This document shows, one piece after another, positions 44,875 through 52,960 of a stretch of 64,000 nucleotides of DNA; position 1 is the first letter of the stretch, and every line of letters starts with the position of its first letter. The position numbers and the translations under genes were made by a program. The notes beneath the pieces were generated by a model, which did no database searches, had not been told where the DNA came from, and saw only the letters and a list, made by a program, of their open reading frames with translations. This DNA comes from Lantana camara (taxonomy: Eukaryota; Streptophyta; Magnoliopsida; Lamiales; Verbenaceae): positions 76,110,501 to 76,174,500 of the forward strand of contig CM074858.1 of assembly GCA_037501455.1 (NCBI GenBank), given 5' to 3'.

Positions 44875-45846
44875 TCAGAGTGTTTCCTTGATAGTGGTGG
44901 TTAATTTAGCCATTTGATCGGCTAATTGTGTAAATTCGTTTTCAGTTATTTCATTAGAAGATTCCTCTTCTTTGAAATGTTTAATAGAGGCCCGTGTACT
45001 AGTACTAGTTTCATTAGTTCTTTGGTTTGGTGGTAGGTATGTATAACATGTACTTTTACTTTTTAAAAGTTTAGGTGTTTTATTTTGAAAAACATTTGTA
45101 TTAACTTGTTGTATAATAGGTGTTTTTGGTATATATTTTATACGAGACACTTCTCGAAAGATATCTTCCATATATATTTTGTCTGTATTTCTGAATTGTA
45201 TACTATGATGGCTGTTTGTCAAAGCATATCCAATAGTGTATGTTATTGAAAATGGATAGTCATTTGTTTCCATTAAATCTTGTCTTTCAAATTTATAGGC
45301 AATGTTTAAGGATTTGTCTAGTTTTTCTGTTACAAGTGGTATAGCATAGTGTAAAGCTACATTAAAAAGTAGTTTAGTATAAGCAAGGTTTCCTTCAATT
45401 ATCCCGAGTATTTTATCTTTTATGTTCATAATTCTATCATCACATATAGCTAGTTTTATCGGTGAGTTTATTCCTTCAGCGAATGTGCTCTTAATTAGTA
45501 TCTGTATTGTAGAGATATGTATATATCCTATTTCACTAGGTGTATATTTTGCTTTTTTAATTTTCTGAATTATATCGGCTTTGTTTATCAACGAAATAGC
45601 CTGTGTTCCTTTTGTTGTGGAAATTTCAATAGGTGTTTCACATGTAAATTTTCCATATAACACAATGTTTTTTCTGCTCAATTTTGTTTTTAGATCAGTT
45701 TTCATATCTTGTCCATCAATTAAGTTTAATTCTTTTCTTCTAACTTTGTTTAATTTTTTGTTGTCTATAACAATATCTTGAGAAAAATATCCGTATTCTT
45801 CGGTTGTTTCAAAGTTTTCTATTTGATCTATCAAACTAGTCTCCAT
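44875..45846 (-). CDS. EPRV movement protein (30K superfamily)
   Basis: 323 codons, intact. The N-terminal part contains YGKFTCETPIEIS, followed by the 30K core with LAICDDRI (the conserved aspartate region), EGNLAYTKLLFNVALHYAIPL and FERQDLM, and ends with IGYALTNSHHSI. These match caulimovirid movement proteins, which line plasmodesmata as tubules and carry virions between cells. The C-terminal ~80 residues are variable and charged. It is the first ORF after the intergenic region and is followed by the primer site. The ATG at 45846 is the first that opens the conserved region. Length is similar to family members (about 320 aa). Confidence 0.88.
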   Translation of the reverse strand: METSLIDQIENFETTEEYGYFSQDIVIDNKKLNKVRRKELNLIDGQDMKTDLKTKLSRKNIVLYGKFTCETPIEISTTKGTQAISLINKADIIQKIKKAKYTPSEIGYIHISTIQILIKSTFAEGINSPIKLAICDDRIMNIKDKILGIIEGNLAYTKLLFNVALHYAIPLVTEKLDKSLNIAYKFERQDLMETNDYPFSITYTIGYALTNSHHSIQFRNTDKIYMEDIFREVSRIKYIPKTPIIQQVNTNVFQNKTPKLLKSKSTCYTYLPPNQRTNETSTSTRASIKHFKEEESSNEITENEFTQLADQMAKLTTTIKETL

Positions 45847-46158
45847 GTATATAATCTTTAGTATATAAAGATGTAAATAACGTTTTCAGAACGAAGTTTG
45901 TATTGTTTACCTGTTTGTGTATTCGTATCTACTGTCTTCATGCACTCCATGTTACCTGTTCATCATTTCTTCAAAATATATGTTTGATTTTTGTATGAGA
46001 ATTGTTTGGTTGTGTATGGTTGTGTATGGTTCTGCTATTCAGGCGTGAGGCCAACAGAAAAGAAAAGCTCAAAAAGCTTTTGAAACTCAGAGAGTTTTGA
46101 TCAACACATGATCTTTTTCTCCATTCAAGTCTGCCTATTACATACTACATTGAGGCCA

Positions 46159-46165
46159 TTATATA
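46159..46165 (-). promoter_or_regulatory. TATA box of EPRV promoter
   Basis: TATATAA within GCGCCTATATAATGGCC on the minus strand, the only good TATA in the intergenic region. Confidence 0.75.
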
Positions 46166-46341
46166 GGCGCTCGACTCACTATTACAGACGCGTTTTTATT
46201 TACAAAAGTCAAAAAAGTAGAAAAAGACTTAAAGTAAAAACAATAATGGTGCTCAACAACTGCACCTAAAAAGCAGACAAAGACATAAAGTCTGCATTAT
46301 TGAAGTGTGTTCGTCATTGCATACGTATTCCTTTGAGTGTT

Positions 46342-46361
46342 TGACGTCATTGCATGCGTCA
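46342..46361 (-). promoter_or_regulatory. as-1-like element
   Basis: Two TGACG motifs spaced 12 bp start to start, the arrangement known from the as-1 element of the caulimovirus 35S promoter, bound by plant TGA bZIP factors. It lies just after the transactivator stop, about 180 bp upstream of the TATA box. Confidence 0.75.
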
Positions 46362-46368
46362 GTTTACA

Positions 46369-47745
46369 TTACTCTTCAGTAACAGTGTCGTCTTTTATTG
46401 ATTCGTTTGAATTGTGGGACCCTGTTTCTTCAGCTTTGTCTTCTGGTTTGTCTTGGCATACTGCACAGCTGTGTTCATCAATTATTTCGCTGTATTCACA
46501 GAAAATGAGTTTGACTTCCATGGGGAGTGTCTTCAAGCTGTGTTCTTCAATCTTGATGAAAGTTTTCTCAAAGTTTTCCAACGTTTTCAGCTGTAACGGT
46601 GGAATTGTGTATCTTGAAGATCCATATATCAAATGATAATTGGATTTGTAGTTTATCTTGACATTACTGTCCTTGTTTATCTCTTGTGATGCATAAAATA
46701 TTTGATTTAGTTGTTTCGCAACTATCTCATTTATGTCATCAAATGTTTTCATTGTGTCGATGCTGGGGTATTCTCCGTTTGAAACTATCAGTTTGATAAT
46801 TCCATAAGAGTGTACTAAGACTCCTTCTTCATTGAAGATAGGATATGAAAGTGTGGATTTGAAGACTATTTCTTTATCCATATTTCCTTTTGAGACTCGT
46901 TTAGCATAGTCTTGAAGTGTAGACATAAGTTTTGGGCTAAATTTTCGGAAACAGTTTGGGTTTTTGAAGTATAGGGTGTCAAGAAATCCATGTATGAAGA
47001 ATTGGTATATCAAGTCTGGATCTGTTTGTTCAAATACAACGACTTTTGGGCCGTTTCTGTTTACTGGGTACCAAAAGAGGTTGTTTTTGTCTTTCTCTGG
47101 GTTGTATTCAAGAATGGATTTCAAAAGGTTATTGAATTTTTCTTTTGAAGGTTGTATATGGGCCTCTTTTTGGGCTGGTGTTTGAACACGGTCCATTGGG
47201 TTTATTATGGGTATGTTTCCAAGAACTCTCATTTTTTCTTTAAGACTGTTTTGGGTTTGAAGAGTGGTTTGGAGAGTATTTTTGTAGGTTTTAGTCTCTT
47301 CAAGGGCTTGTTTGGCTTCTTCGAAACTGTTATATGATTTGTGTGTTATTCCTGAGTGTCCCAATATGTGTATACTTGCTTTAGACCAATGGTCGTAGAT
47401 TCCACGGCTTGGACCATTGAATATTGTGTACCATTTTTTTATCTGTTTTCTTTCATCTCCACTGTCTGCTGATGATGAAGTATTCCCTTCTGCTGCTGTT
47501 TGTGGAAATGTTTTTGATTTTGTGAATGTTTTGGATGATGGTTCCACCACGCTTGCTGGGAGCTCTGATGGTGGAAGTCCGGCTGCTTGTTGGACAGCGT
47601 GTAACGCGGCAAGAAGTTCTTGTCGTTGTGTCATCTTGGATTCTGTGAATTTTTGTATTTCCAATTGTTTAGCTCTCGTGAATTGTTGTATCTCATGATC
47701 AATTGTTTCGATGTTTTGTTTCATCAGGGCTATCGCGGCCTCCAT
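46369..47745 (-). CDS. EPRV translational transactivator / inclusion-body protein
   Basis: 458 codons from the ATG at 47745, which overlaps the end of the Pol frame (Pol stop at 47730). I chose this start over an upstream in-frame ATG at 47967 because the extra codons lie entirely inside Pol's RNase H. Residues 104-148 (KKWYTIFNGPSRGIYDHWSK and after) match the conserved domain of caulimovirus gene VI proteins, which has an RNase H1 N-terminal-like fold. The N-terminal 60 residues are helical and charged. Gene VI proteins form viroplasms and let ribosomes reinitiate on polycistronic viral RNA; that fits the tightly packed small ORFs here. Intact. Confidence 0.88.
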   Translation of the reverse strand: MEAAIALMKQNIETIDHEIQQFTRAKQLEIQKFTESKMTQRQELLAALHAVQQAAGLPPSELPASVVEPSSKTFTKSKTFPQTAAEGNTSSSADSGDERKQIKKWYTIFNGPSRGIYDHWSKASIHILGHSGITHKSYNSFEEAKQALEETKTYKNTLQTTLQTQNSLKEKMRVLGNIPIINPMDRVQTPAQKEAHIQPSKEKFNNLLKSILEYNPEKDKNNLFWYPVNRNGPKVVVFEQTDPDLIYQFFIHGFLDTLYFKNPNCFRKFSPKLMSTLQDYAKRVSKGNMDKEIVFKSTLSYPIFNEEGVLVHSYGIIKLIVSNGEYPSIDTMKTFDDINEIVAKQLNQIFYASQEINKDSNVKINYKSNYHLIYGSSRYTIPPLQLKTLENFEKTFIKIEEHSLKTLPMEVKLIFCEYSEIIDEHSCAVCQDKPEDKAEETGSHNSNESIKDDTVTEE

Positions 47746-49682
47746 TCTCGAGTGAGTGTGTCCGCAAGAGCGTTCTCTTCTGATTTTATGTATACGATGT
47801 GAAACTGGTATCTTCGTATTTCGAGCTGCCACCGTATCAATCTTCCTTGATTGTAGTTGTCTCGAAGTGTATACCTGTAAAAGTTTGTTAAGTATTTTGA
47901 ATCTGTTCGAAGTTCGAATTCTCGAGGTAAAAGCTCGAGTTTCCACTTCCGTAGTATCTTTAGACATGCAAGTGTCTCTTTTTCATGAACTGTATAATTT
48001 TTCTGGGTTTCTGTAAATGTCCCAGATATGTATTTACAGAGTTGTGTAATTTCGCGAACCTTCTTGGTTCTTGTATTCATATGACCTTCAAGGTCGTTTG
48101 TATTCATCTTTTCGGCTGGTATTGCAAGCATGCAACCAGACCATGTATCATTAGAAGCATCTGTCTCAATGATAATAAAATCGTTTTCCTTTGGATTGTA
48201 TAAAACAGGCAATGTTTCACAATACTGTTTTATTTTCAGAACTTGTATCGAATCCTCAATTTTCCAATTCCATTGTATTTTCTCAGAAAGTTTCTTTTGT
48301 AGTTGTGTTCTTTCTTTAGCAAGGTTCTTTATGAATCCTTGATCAGAAATGTAGTTTAAACATCCAAGAAATCTTTGTAGTTGTTTTCGATCAGAAATTT
48401 GATCTGGAAATTCGTTTAATTTTTTCAAAATATTGTCTTGAAGAACTATGTTTCCTTGTGAATCAAAAGTATTTCCAAGAAAATCAATTTTTTGTTTACA
48501 TAAGACTGCTTTCTTTTTAGAAAGAATTAGTCCTTTGTCTCTGCATCGTTTCAAAACTATTCTCAGTTTTTTCAAATGATCTTCTTTATCTTGATTACTA
48601 AAGATGATAATATCATCAATGTAAGCAAGACAAATGTCTTCTAAACCTTCAAGGTTTTTGTCCATAAATCTTTGGTATATTCCAGGTGCTTGTTTCAAAC
48701 CAAATGGTAAAACATTCCATTGGTAGTGTTTTTGTGGAGGACATGTAAAAGCTGTTAGAGGTTTTGTATCTTCGTGCAATCGCAACTGCCAGTATCCTGA
48801 TTTAGCGTCTAATGTACTGAACCAAGTTTTCCCTTTTAACCTATCTTTGATATAATCAATTCTAGGAAGTTTGCCAGCATCTCCAACAGTTTTTTCGTTT
48901 AATTCTTTATAATTTATAACCATTCGTCGTTTTCCTCGTTTTATTTCATTTTTGTTTTCTACATAAAATGCAGGTGCTGCGTGTGGACTTTTGCTTTCGG
49001 AAATTAATCCTTTTTCTAAAAGCTGTTTACATTCTTCTTGAAATTCATCAATATCTCGTTTAGAATAAGGTATGTTATTTTTTACATTTACTTCATCAAG
49101 AGGATTTTTTAGTTTAATTTCAACTATCATATGATTATTGTTTTTATTTTTGTCTAAAGGATCTTCACTAGTGACAGAGTCTAAAATTTCTTCTATTTCT
49201 TTTTCAAGATTTGTTTTTATAAAAAATATTAATTCATGATTAATTAAATAATTTATTTTGTCTATAAGATTACTTCTGTCTTCAATTTTTACTATTGGTA
49301 TTTTAACTGTTTCGCTTTTTTGAGACAGTTTTTCATTAACGGGTGATTTTAAAGTGATGTATTTTAAGTCTTGACAAAAAGGTCTATATAGTTTTAAAAA
49401 ATTATTTCCTAGGATAAATGGTAATCCTGTTTCGTGTCTGTATATAGATGGTATAATGAAACAATATCCTTGTATCCAAATTTTTTCTAAGTATGTCGCG
49501 TACCATATATAATAATGACTTGCATCTGCTATCATTACCTTTAATGGTTGTTTAAGTTTTTTCCATTTGAATATTGTAAGTGCTGGTGAAGCAAAGCATA
49601 AACTTGCTCCTGTGTCTATAAATGCTTTGATTGTTTTATGTTTTATTCTTACTTCTATAAATGTTGCGTTAGAGTTTTTCAT
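47730..49682 (-). CDS. EPRV polymerase: protease, reverse transcriptase, RNase H
   Basis: 650 codons, uninterrupted. Residues 23-27 DTGAS are the aspartic protease active site. RT spans about 210-420 with FSTLDAKSGYWQLRL (289-302), VLPFGLKQAPGIYQ and AYIDDIIIF (353-361, catalytic YIDD box). RNase H spans about 503-650 with acidic residues visible at D508 (TDAS), E567/E569 region (HEKET), D594 (RTDSKY) and D641 (ADTLTR). There is no integrase domain, as in all caulimovirids. The ATG follows the stop of the coat-protein downstream frame without a gap (TAA then ATG). Product would process viral polyprotein and copy pregenomic RNA to DNA. All catalytic motifs are retained. Confidence 0.93.
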   Translation of the reverse strand: MKNSNATFIEVRIKHKTIKAFIDTGASLCFASPALTIFKWKKLKQPLKVMIADASHYYIWYATYLEKIWIQGYCFIIPSIYRHETGLPFILGNNFLKLYRPFCQDLKYITLKSPVNEKLSQKSETVKIPIVKIEDRSNLIDKINYLINHELIFFIKTNLEKEIEEILDSVTSEDPLDKNKNNNHMIVEIKLKNPLDEVNVKNNIPYSKRDIDEFQEECKQLLEKGLISESKSPHAAPAFYVENKNEIKRGKRRMVINYKELNEKTVGDAGKLPRIDYIKDRLKGKTWFSTLDAKSGYWQLRLHEDTKPLTAFTCPPQKHYQWNVLPFGLKQAPGIYQRFMDKNLEGLEDICLAYIDDIIIFSNQDKEDHLKKLRIVLKRCRDKGLILSKKKAVLCKQKIDFLGNTFDSQGNIVLQDNILKKLNEFPDQISDRKQLQRFLGCLNYISDQGFIKNLAKERTQLQKKLSEKIQWNWKIEDSIQVLKIKQYCETLPVLYNPKENDFIIIETDASNDTWSGCMLAIPAEKMNTNDLEGHMNTRTKKVREITQLCKYISGTFTETQKNYTVHEKETLACLKILRKWKLELLPREFELRTDSKYLTNFYRYTLRDNYNQGRLIRWQLEIRRYQFHIVYIKSEENALADTLTREWRPR

Positions 49683-49940
49683 TTAAAATTCTTCGTCTGA
49701 ACTATAATCGTTTTCTGATTCTGTAACTGTTTCTATTTCGTATATGTTTTCTAGATCAGAATAGTCTTCTTCTATTGGTTCTAGATCGTATGTTTGAGCT
49801 ACTTGAAGTATGTGTAGTTTTTTATTTGATTGTTTTCGTTGTTTAGGACAGTCTCTAGCATAGTGTCCTTCTTCGTGGCAAAGCCAACATTGACATTTTT
49901 TCTTTCCTTCTGGACAGTATTTCTGTTTAGGTTTGTATTC
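49683..49940 (-). pseudogene. EPRV coat protein, detached C-terminal part with zinc knuckle
   Basis: Just past the end of the main coat-protein frame, another frame continues through a CCHC knuckle (CWLCHEEGHYARDC, 49848-49889) and an acidic tail to a TAA at 49683-49685, directly abutting the Pol start. Caulimovirid coat proteins end with exactly such a basic region, CCHC knuckle and acidic tail. So this is the coat C-terminus, put out of frame at the 10-T/A run at 49941-49950. Confidence 0.85.
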
Positions 49941-51156
49941 TTTTTTTTTTAAAGAAACGTCTTCTTCTTTTTTGAAATTTATGTTTATTATTGTCTATCC
50001 ATCTTTTAGGTTTCTTTCTCCATCTATATCTTTTGTCTTTTCTTCTGTATTTTCTTTTTTTGTTTGATCTAATTATGTATGGACTTTCTCCGTATTGTTG
50101 AGGTACTAAAGGATTTCCCTCACAACATATCGTGACTTTGTTTTTAACTGCATTGTGTAAATCTCTTTCATAGCATTTATCTCCTAAAAATTGTTCTACG
50201 ACAGTTTGTGCTCCTCCTAGTGTTTCTGAAGCGAATCCTTCGTTTACTTGTTTCTTAAATTCCGCATATACAATTTGACCTACTGGATAAGGTAGTTTAT
50301 TGAAGTATAAGGATAAATATTTTTCTCTGTTTTCTCTGGATAAATTGTAATAGTACATATTGTATTCGCAGTTAAAGTGTTCTATAGCACACATATCTAA
50401 TATTTGTGTATTAGCAAGATGGTATGCTGCTCTATCTTGTTCTCTTGCATTAATAAAGAGTCCTGAATCTTGTATAGGTATTCCAATGAATTCTGAGTAT
50501 ATTTTTGCAACTATGTTCCAAAAAGTATCTATAGCTTCTTCTCCTATCAAGAGTGTTTTCTGTTCTTCTGATAGTGTGGATAAGTAATGTGTTACATTTC
50601 CTGTTGCTTTATATTGTACAAAATTGAATATCGTTTTAAAATTTCCTAGTCTTAATCTATCTTCAGTTTCTATAATTAATCCTAGTTTATGTGCCCATTC
50701 AGTAATAAGTGTTGATTTATTTGTTACACAGTCTAAATTTAATATTCCATCTACTCCTAGTATTCCCTTTGTAGGTATATATTGGTCAGGTATTTTAGAC
50801 CATCTTCCTTTTTTATTTGGAATATATCCCTTTTTAAAATTGTATTGTATGCTTGAATTTTTTAAAGGATTGGTATATTTATCTTCTTGATAATATTCCC
50901 ATTTAATATCTTCTTCCCTTTTTGTATTACTAGCTTCTGGAATATCTTTCTTATCTTTTTCTTGTTTCAAATTGTGTTCCATTCCTAAAACATCGTCTTC
51001 TGATGATTCGTATCCATATATAACTTCTTCATTTTCTACTTCCGGTTTTATAGCTTCTAATGTATGGGTTTGTTTATTTTCTTCATCAACAATTTTTAAT
51101 GATTCAAGTAAATTGTTTAATTCTTCAATTTTTTCTTCTAAATGAAAGGTTTCCAT
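49927..51156 (-). pseudogene. EPRV coat protein, main part, frameshifted near its end
   Basis: 409 codons beginning METFHLEEKIEELNN. The N-terminus is acidic (residues 1-90), the middle resembles the caulimovirid capsid core, and the end is strongly basic (RKYRRKDKRYRWRKKPKRW), suited to RNA or nuclear targeting. The frame leaves the expected path at a run of ten A on the coding strand (49950-49941) and stops at 49927; the zinc knuckle follows in another frame. The ATG overlaps the preceding ORF's stop by one base. The combined span is close to the ~490 residues usual for coat proteins. The frameshift could be real decay or an assembly error in a homopolymer. Confidence 0.85.
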
Positions 51157-51725
51157 TATAATCGTGGAGCTTCTATTTGAAATGGTTTGAGATTTTTGTT
51201 TCCAAAATATGTTTCAAGATCGGCAATAGTTATATGCCTAGAATATTCTTTTCGTATAATTACTTCTTTGAGTTGTTTTAATAATTCCTGACAGTTTGAC
51301 ATAGGAAGTATTATTTGTTTTTCGTCAGATGTTTCAATTTGGTTTTCCACTTGTTGTTTTCCTCTAAGTTCTCTTAGAAGTTTATTAAGAATTTCTTGTG
51401 TATTATCTATTTCATTTATAACATTTTGTTTTTTGTCTAGAAGAATTTGTTGTAACATATCTATAATGGTGTTTAATTGTGGGTTTGTAGTAGTGTGAAA
51501 TGAATGTGGATATTCTCCCCCCTCTTGATGACAAGAGAAAATGTTTTGATCAATGCTATAGTATGTTTCAATTTCTTGAGTTTTATTTATATTGTTTATA
51601 GTATCTTCTAATCGTGACATTTTTTCATTAGTATTGATTAATTGGTCAGTTAATGTTTGTACTGTATTATTTAAAGATTGTATTTGGTGATTTAATGTTT
51701 CTACAAAATTTTGTAATTCATTCAT
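51156..51725 (-). CDS. EPRV coiled-coil ORF, probable virion-associated protein
   Basis: 189 codons. Residues 8-50 form clear heptads (LNHQIQSLNNTVQTLTDQL, then NEKMSRLEDTINNI), as in the caulimovirus virion-associated protein, whose N-terminal coiled coil oligomerises and binds movement protein while its C-terminus contacts the coat. It also lies just upstream of the coat gene, as that gene does in caulimoviruses. It is longer than the caulimovirus version (about 130 aa), and the middle and C-terminus are not recognised. Its ATG overlaps the preceding stop as ATGA. The role is inferred from position and coiled coil. Confidence 0.65.
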   Translation of the reverse strand: MNELQNFVETLNHQIQSLNNTVQTLTDQLINTNEKMSRLEDTINNINKTQEIETYYSIDQNIFSCHQEGGEYPHSFHTTTNPQLNTIIDMLQQILLDKKQNVINEIDNTQEILNKLLRELRGKQQVENQIETSDEKQIILPMSNCQELLKQLKEVIIRKEYSRHITIADLETYFGNKNLKPFQIEAPRL

Positions 51726-52069
51726 GCTGATGAAAGTATGTTTAATTTAGTTATTTCTTCACGACATCGTTTTATTACTTGTTTATTTTCATTTATGAGT
51801 TCTGGTATTACATCCTCTGTTTGGTTTATGAATTCATTTGATAGTTTTATGAATTTAATATATTCTTCTAGTATTGGAATAGTAGTGAGGTCATATATTT
51901 TATTTTTTATAAGATGTTCTTCATAACATCTAAGATTTTGAATCATTTTTTCAAGTTTTTCATATTCTTCTGGATTAGTTGTTTTAGTTAATATGTCTAT
52001 TTTTTGTTTAATTATTTTTCTTATCCTTCTTATTTCTTGACGTTTTAATTGTTTTTGATATTGATCCAT
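51722..52069 (-). CDS. EPRV small ORF d2 (115 aa), duplicate of d1
   Basis: Begins MDQYQKQLKRQEIRRIRKII and ends LNILSSA. It aligns end to end with the adjacent upstream ORF at 52424-52098 (MDQFNKQMKRRELRKIRSII ... INILSSA), a clear tandem duplication. It is helical and highly charged, with no recognised domain. The stop overlaps the ATG of the coiled-coil ORF (ATGA). Both copies are open, which suggests both were under selection in the virus. Confidence 0.75.
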   Translation of the reverse strand: MDQYQKQLKRQEIRRIRKIIKQKIDILTKTTNPEEYEKLEKMIQNLRCYEEHLIKNKIYDLTTIPILEEYIKFIKLSNEFINQTEDVIPELINENKQVIKRCREEITKLNILSSA

Positions 52070-52097
52070 ATTTAATTTTGTAATTCTTGTGTTAAAC

Positions 52098-52424
52098 TTA
52101 TGCTGATGAGAGTATATTTATTTTAGTTCTTAGTCTTTTGCACCAGTTTAATGTATTTTCAGTTTGTTCTCTAAATTCTTCTGCATGTTCATTATGTTGT
52201 TTTAACCATGTCATGTATTTTTCTAATCTTATTAGATTAACTGGAGTGTATATTTCATTTTTCAAGAGTTGTTTTTCTCTTCGTTTTCTGCTATTAAGAA
52301 TTTCTTCATGTATTTTGTAGTTTGTTGGATGAGTTATTGAGTTTAAAACTAAAGTTTCTTGTTTTATTATACTCCGTATTTTTCTTAATTCCCTTCGTTT
52401 CATCTGTTTATTAAATTGATCCAT
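52098..52424 (-). CDS. EPRV small ORF d1 (108 aa), duplicate of d2
   Basis: Tandem partner of d2, separated from it by 28 nt. Shared features are the MDQ start, the KR-rich N-terminus with R.IR.IIKQ, a KNEIY/KNKIY segment near residue 55, and the ILSSA end. Its ATG lies 2 nt after the stop of the preceding small ORF. Function unknown. Confidence 0.75.
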   Translation of the reverse strand: MDQFNKQMKRRELRKIRSIIKQETLVLNSITHPTNYKIHEEILNSRKRREKQLLKNEIYTPVNLIRLEKYMTWLKQHNEHAEEFREQTENTLNWCKRLRTKINILSSA

Positions 52425-52426
52425 TT

Positions 52427-52627
52427 TTATCCATTTATTTCCCGTTTATATATTTTTTCTATTAATTTTGTATTTATTGTATCAATTTGTTTAACATTAT
52501 CTGTTATATTTTTTATTTCATTTGGGTATATAAATATTTCTTTCATAATAGAGTCGTATTTTATTGCAACGTTTAATTTCTTTCCCAGTTTTCTTATATC
52601 AGTTTCGATTTTCTTTTGTTCATTCAT
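52427..52627 (-). CDS. EPRV small ORF c' (66 aa), unknown function
   Basis: 66 codons ending LIEKIYKREING, a match to the end of ORF c at 44394-44110. It starts 1 nt after the stop of the ORF at 52811-52629. Function unknown. Confidence 0.6.
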   Translation of the reverse strand: MNEQKKIETDIRKLGKKLNVAIKYDSIMKEIFIYPNEIKNITDNVKQIDTINTKLIEKIYKREING

Positions 52628-52628
52628 T

Positions 52629-52811
52629 TTATTTTTTAAAACGTTTTAGTATTGAAATAGTTTTTTGTATCTGTTCGTGATAATATTCTATCCAGTCTTT
52701 ATGATATCTAGCAATATACCAGTGTCCATTATTTCTTGCTATCAAGTATAAGTTTTTATGGTTATTATATTCTTTGTATAGATCCGTTAAATATTTACTA
52801 TAGTTTTTCAT
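52629..52811 (-). CDS. EPRV small ORF a' (60 aa), unknown function
   Basis: 60 codons starting MKNYSKYLTDLY; LYLIARNNG and the helical C-terminus resemble ORF a at 44809-44618. It is the first small ORF at the right end of the integrated copy. Upstream only a 16-codon frame (52959-52909) precedes it. Function unknown. Confidence 0.55.
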   Translation of the reverse strand: MKNYSKYLTDLYKEYNNHKNLYLIARNNGHWYIARYHKDWIEYYHEQIQKTISILKRFKK

Positions 52812-52898
52812 AAAAAGTATTGTGGTTCAAAGTATAATATTTCAAAAGTTTCTAGTATTGATTTGTAAGAAAATATCAACTGTGTCATGGTTTTTTGG

Positions 52899-52921
52899 AA
52901 ACGCTTTTTCAAAAAGCGTTT
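52899..52921. repeat. 11-bp perfect hairpin near EPRV right end
   Basis: AAACGCTTTTT (52899-52909), one base, then AAAAAGCGTTT (52911-52921). It lies about 90 bp upstream of ORF a', near where viral similarity ends. Confidence 0.85.
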
Positions 52922-52960
52922 TGCACTGATTTTGTAATGTCTTTTTCAATGTCTACCATT

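Larger units (their letters stand above)
45847..46368 (-). promoter_or_regulatory. EPRV large intergenic region and promoter
   Basis: 522 bp between transactivator stop and movement-protein start. Contains paired TGACG motifs (46342-46361), a third TGACG (46312-46316), and a TATA box TATATAA at 46159-46165. The transcript would start near 46130 and have a leader of about 285 nt with a few short ATG frames. No primer site lies here. Confidence 0.75.
44110..52960 (-). mobile_element. Endogenous pararetrovirus (Caulimoviridae, soymovirus-like)
   Basis: About 8.85 kb on the minus strand, the size of one caulimovirid genome. Reading right to left: small ORFs, coiled-coil ORF, coat protein, protease-RT-RNase H, transactivator, intergenic region with promoter, movement protein, tRNA-Met primer site, small ORFs. 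In a circular genome this is movement protein, small ORFs, coat protein, Pol, transactivator, so the integrated copy is permuted, with both ends in the small-ORF block. There is no integrase, so entry was probably by host end-joining. Multiple short ORFs, a separate transactivator and a primer site outside the large intergenic region recall soymoviruses; exact placement needs a Pol tree. Visible damage is one frameshift in the coat gene. Confidence 0.9.

Noticed and set aside
47746..47967. Upstream start for the viral transactivator at 47967
   Set aside because: The extra 74 codons overlap Pol RNase H in another frame and show no gene VI similarity; the ATG at 47745 overlaps the Pol end as expected.
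49927..49950. Programmed frameshift linking coat protein and zinc knuckle
   Set aside because: Caulimovirid coat proteins are made from one frame; a homopolymer indel is the simpler explanation.
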